Assembly (NCBI GenBank): GCA_937874275.1
Contig: CALNAU010000230.1
Coordinates: 1-6,727 of the forward strand
Source of the DNA: an uncultured Clostridia bacterium
Lineage (GTDB): Bacteria > Bacillota > Clostridia > Christensenellales > Aristaeellaceae
Length of the DNA: 6,727 bases
Direction: 5' to 3'
Shown: positions 5,648 to 6,727 of the stretch, piece after piece
Layout: each line of letters begins with the position of its first letter
Numbering within the stretch: position 1 is the first letter of the stretch
Notes under the pieces: generated by a model
Told to the model about the DNA's origin: nothing
Database searches by the model: none
The model's input: the letters and a program-made list of their open reading frames with translations, nothing else
Made by a program: the position numbers and the translations under genes

Positions 5648-6727
5648 TCAATTGTACTCAATCACCTGCTGCACCATGCGATAGTCGGAGGTGACCAGCT
5701 TCTCCCGCCGGTAGGGCACCCCGTCGCGCAGGTACACGCGGTAGGTATCCACCACATAGCCGGTGCGCGCGGCCTTGAGCTGCTTTTCCGTGCCCGGTGC
5801 CAGCGACGGGTTGCGCTGGTAGAGGGCCTCACCCGGCGGCTGCGTTGTGTTCATCAGCTCGGTCTCCAGCTCAATGCGCTCCGCGGGGTCGGCCCGCATG
5901 CCGTAGACCTCTACCGTCAGGCTGCGGTTGGCGTAGGATGCGACGATGAACACCGGCGTCATCTTGTTGTTCTTAAAGGCAAAGTCCAGGTTGGGCCAGT
6001 TGACGGTGGCATCCCGCCCCTTGTCCACATAGCTGCTGGGCCAGGCATGGGGCGAGCGGGTGACGATGGTCATATCCGCCATGGCGACCGCGTTGAACAG
6101 CGTGCTGGATACCTGGCAGACGCCGCCGCCAATCTCATCAAATGTGATGCCGCCAGCAATCGCCGGCGCCATCTGATAGCCCTTCTCTGCCGTGCGCTCG
6201 CCCACCACCTGGTTAAAGGAGAAGGTGCCGCCTGGCAGCACCGTGGTGCCCATCACCGCGCGCGACGCCAACAGAATGTTGCGGTTGCGCAGCTCGTCGC
6301 GGGTGGTCTCGGTCGTAAACGCGCTCAGGCGCGTGAAGCTGTTTTGCAGTTCCACCGAGGTCACCTGCGGCAGCACGGGCTTGGCCGTCAGGCGGATGGT
6401 GTCGCGCAGGCGGCCCGCGTTCAGGCTGGCGGTGATTGCCTCGTAGACATCCTGTGCCTCCACCACAGCACCCGGTTCATCGCGGGTGACGGTGAAGGCC
6501 TTGGTGTCAAAATCAAAGCTGGCAATCATCGCGTCCTTCACCGGGCGGCTGGCCCGGGCAGCCAGCCAGTCGGCCACCTGACGCACGTCCTGGGGGTTGT
6601 AGTTAGAGCGCGTGGTAAAGTGCGCGCCGGTTTCCTTCAGGTGCAAAGTATGCGCCCACCGGATGTCAAAGGGGGTTTTGTCGGTGCCAATCATCCAGGG
6701 GAACCCCTGCCGGCCAATGGCCCAGGC
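5648..6727 (-). CDS. VanW family protein with G5-like C-terminus, 5' end outside window
   Basis: The frame runs open off the right edge, leaving 359 visible residues, so the N-terminus (normally a membrane anchor or signal in this family) is not seen. An ATG at 6692-6694 is internal, because the codons before it still read as family sequence (AWAIGRQG). Residues about 1-125 resemble the YoaR-like putative peptidoglycan-binding domain that precedes VanW. The VanW domain follows at about 140-270, with LPGGTFSFN (164-172), VVGERT, the hallmark GGGVCQVSSTLFN (200-212), GRDATV (237-242) and FKN (251-253). Residues about 313-359 (GYVVDTYRVYLRDG, TSDYRMVQQVIEY) look like a G5-type surface domain. 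VanW was named from vancomycin-resistance clusters, but its biochemical role is unknown; a cell-wall-linked, surface-exposed job is the usual inference. No van resistance enzymes are in the window. It is the most upstream visible gene of the minus-strand run. Confidence 0.92.
   Translation of the reverse strand, partial: AWAIGRQGFPWMIGTDKTPFDIRWAHTLHLKETGAHFTTRSNYNPQDVRQVADWLAARASRPVKDAMIASFDFDTKAFTVTRDEPGAVVEAQDVYEAITASLNAGRLRDTIRLTAKPVLPQVTSVELQNSFTRLSAFTTETTRDELRNRNILLASRAVMGTTVLPGGTFSFNQVVGERTAEKGYQMAPAIAGGITFDEIGGGVCQVSSTLFNAVAMADMTIVTRSPHAWPSSYVDKGRDATVNWPNLDFAFKNNKMTPVFIVASYANRSLTVEVYGMRADPAERIELETELMNTTQPPGEALYQRNPSLAPGTEKQLKAARTGYVVDTYRVYLRDGVPYRREKLVTSDYRMVQQVIEYN

Noticed and set aside
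5613..5651. Longer TetR form starting at TTG 5649-5651
   Set aside because: The extension is Pro/Arg/Ser-rich, unlike TetR N-termini. The ATG at 5610-5612 has a good AAAGGAG site upstream.
5651..5662. ATTG-TACT-CAAT inverted repeat as a TetR operator
   Set aside because: Only four pairs per arm, it codes for the last residues of VanW, and no promoter is seen beside it.
6692..6694. ATG as the real start of the VanW gene
   Set aside because: The frame continues with family-like residues to the window edge, and there is no ribosome binding site before this ATG.

Overview
The window is G+C-rich, roughly 60% by eye. It is almost entirely coding: seven genes, no gap longer than about 45 bases, and no RNA gene, mobile element or CRISPR array that I could find. 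Strong AGGAGG-type ribosome binding sites, GTG and TTG starts next to good Shine-Dalgarno sequences, a VanW/G5-type protein, a secreted CHAP-type cell-wall protein and a CPBP-family membrane protease all fit a Gram-positive Bacillota host. A G+C-rich gut-type member of the Clostridia is the best guess. The class is an inference from gene content, and I cannot name a genus.

Layout: bases 1-648 on the + strand hold the 3' part of a GyrI-like (small-molecule-binding) domain gene that begins before the window. Everything from 654 to the right edge is on the - strand and reads right to left. The order is a VanW-family protein (5' end beyond the right edge), a TetR-type regulator, a secreted CHAP amidase/endopeptidase with a peptidoglycan-binding domain, a GMP-synthase-like (GuaA-like) protein, a tandem-GNAT acetyltransferase and a CPBP intramembrane protease. 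Gaps between these six genes are 35, 29, 15, 19 and 45 bases with no convincing terminator, so they could be read as one transcript. The CPBP gene and the GyrI-like gene converge with five bases between their stop codons.

The most interesting gene is the GuaA-like one. It keeps the overall two-part GMP synthase architecture and the ATP-binding PP-loop. Its glutaminase domain has lost the catalytic Cys and His. Its synthetase and dimerisation domains lack the IK(S/T)HHN lid motif, the RSVGVMGD segment and the terminal Glu of real GMP synthases. It therefore looks like a paralogue turned to another ATP-dependent reaction, or to a regulatory role, and it sits 19 bases ahead of an acetyltransferase that may share its pathway. 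The two upstream wall-linked genes (VanW, CHAP), the TetR gene and the downstream membrane protease suggest a cell-envelope or small-molecule-response setting. That link is inferred from order only.
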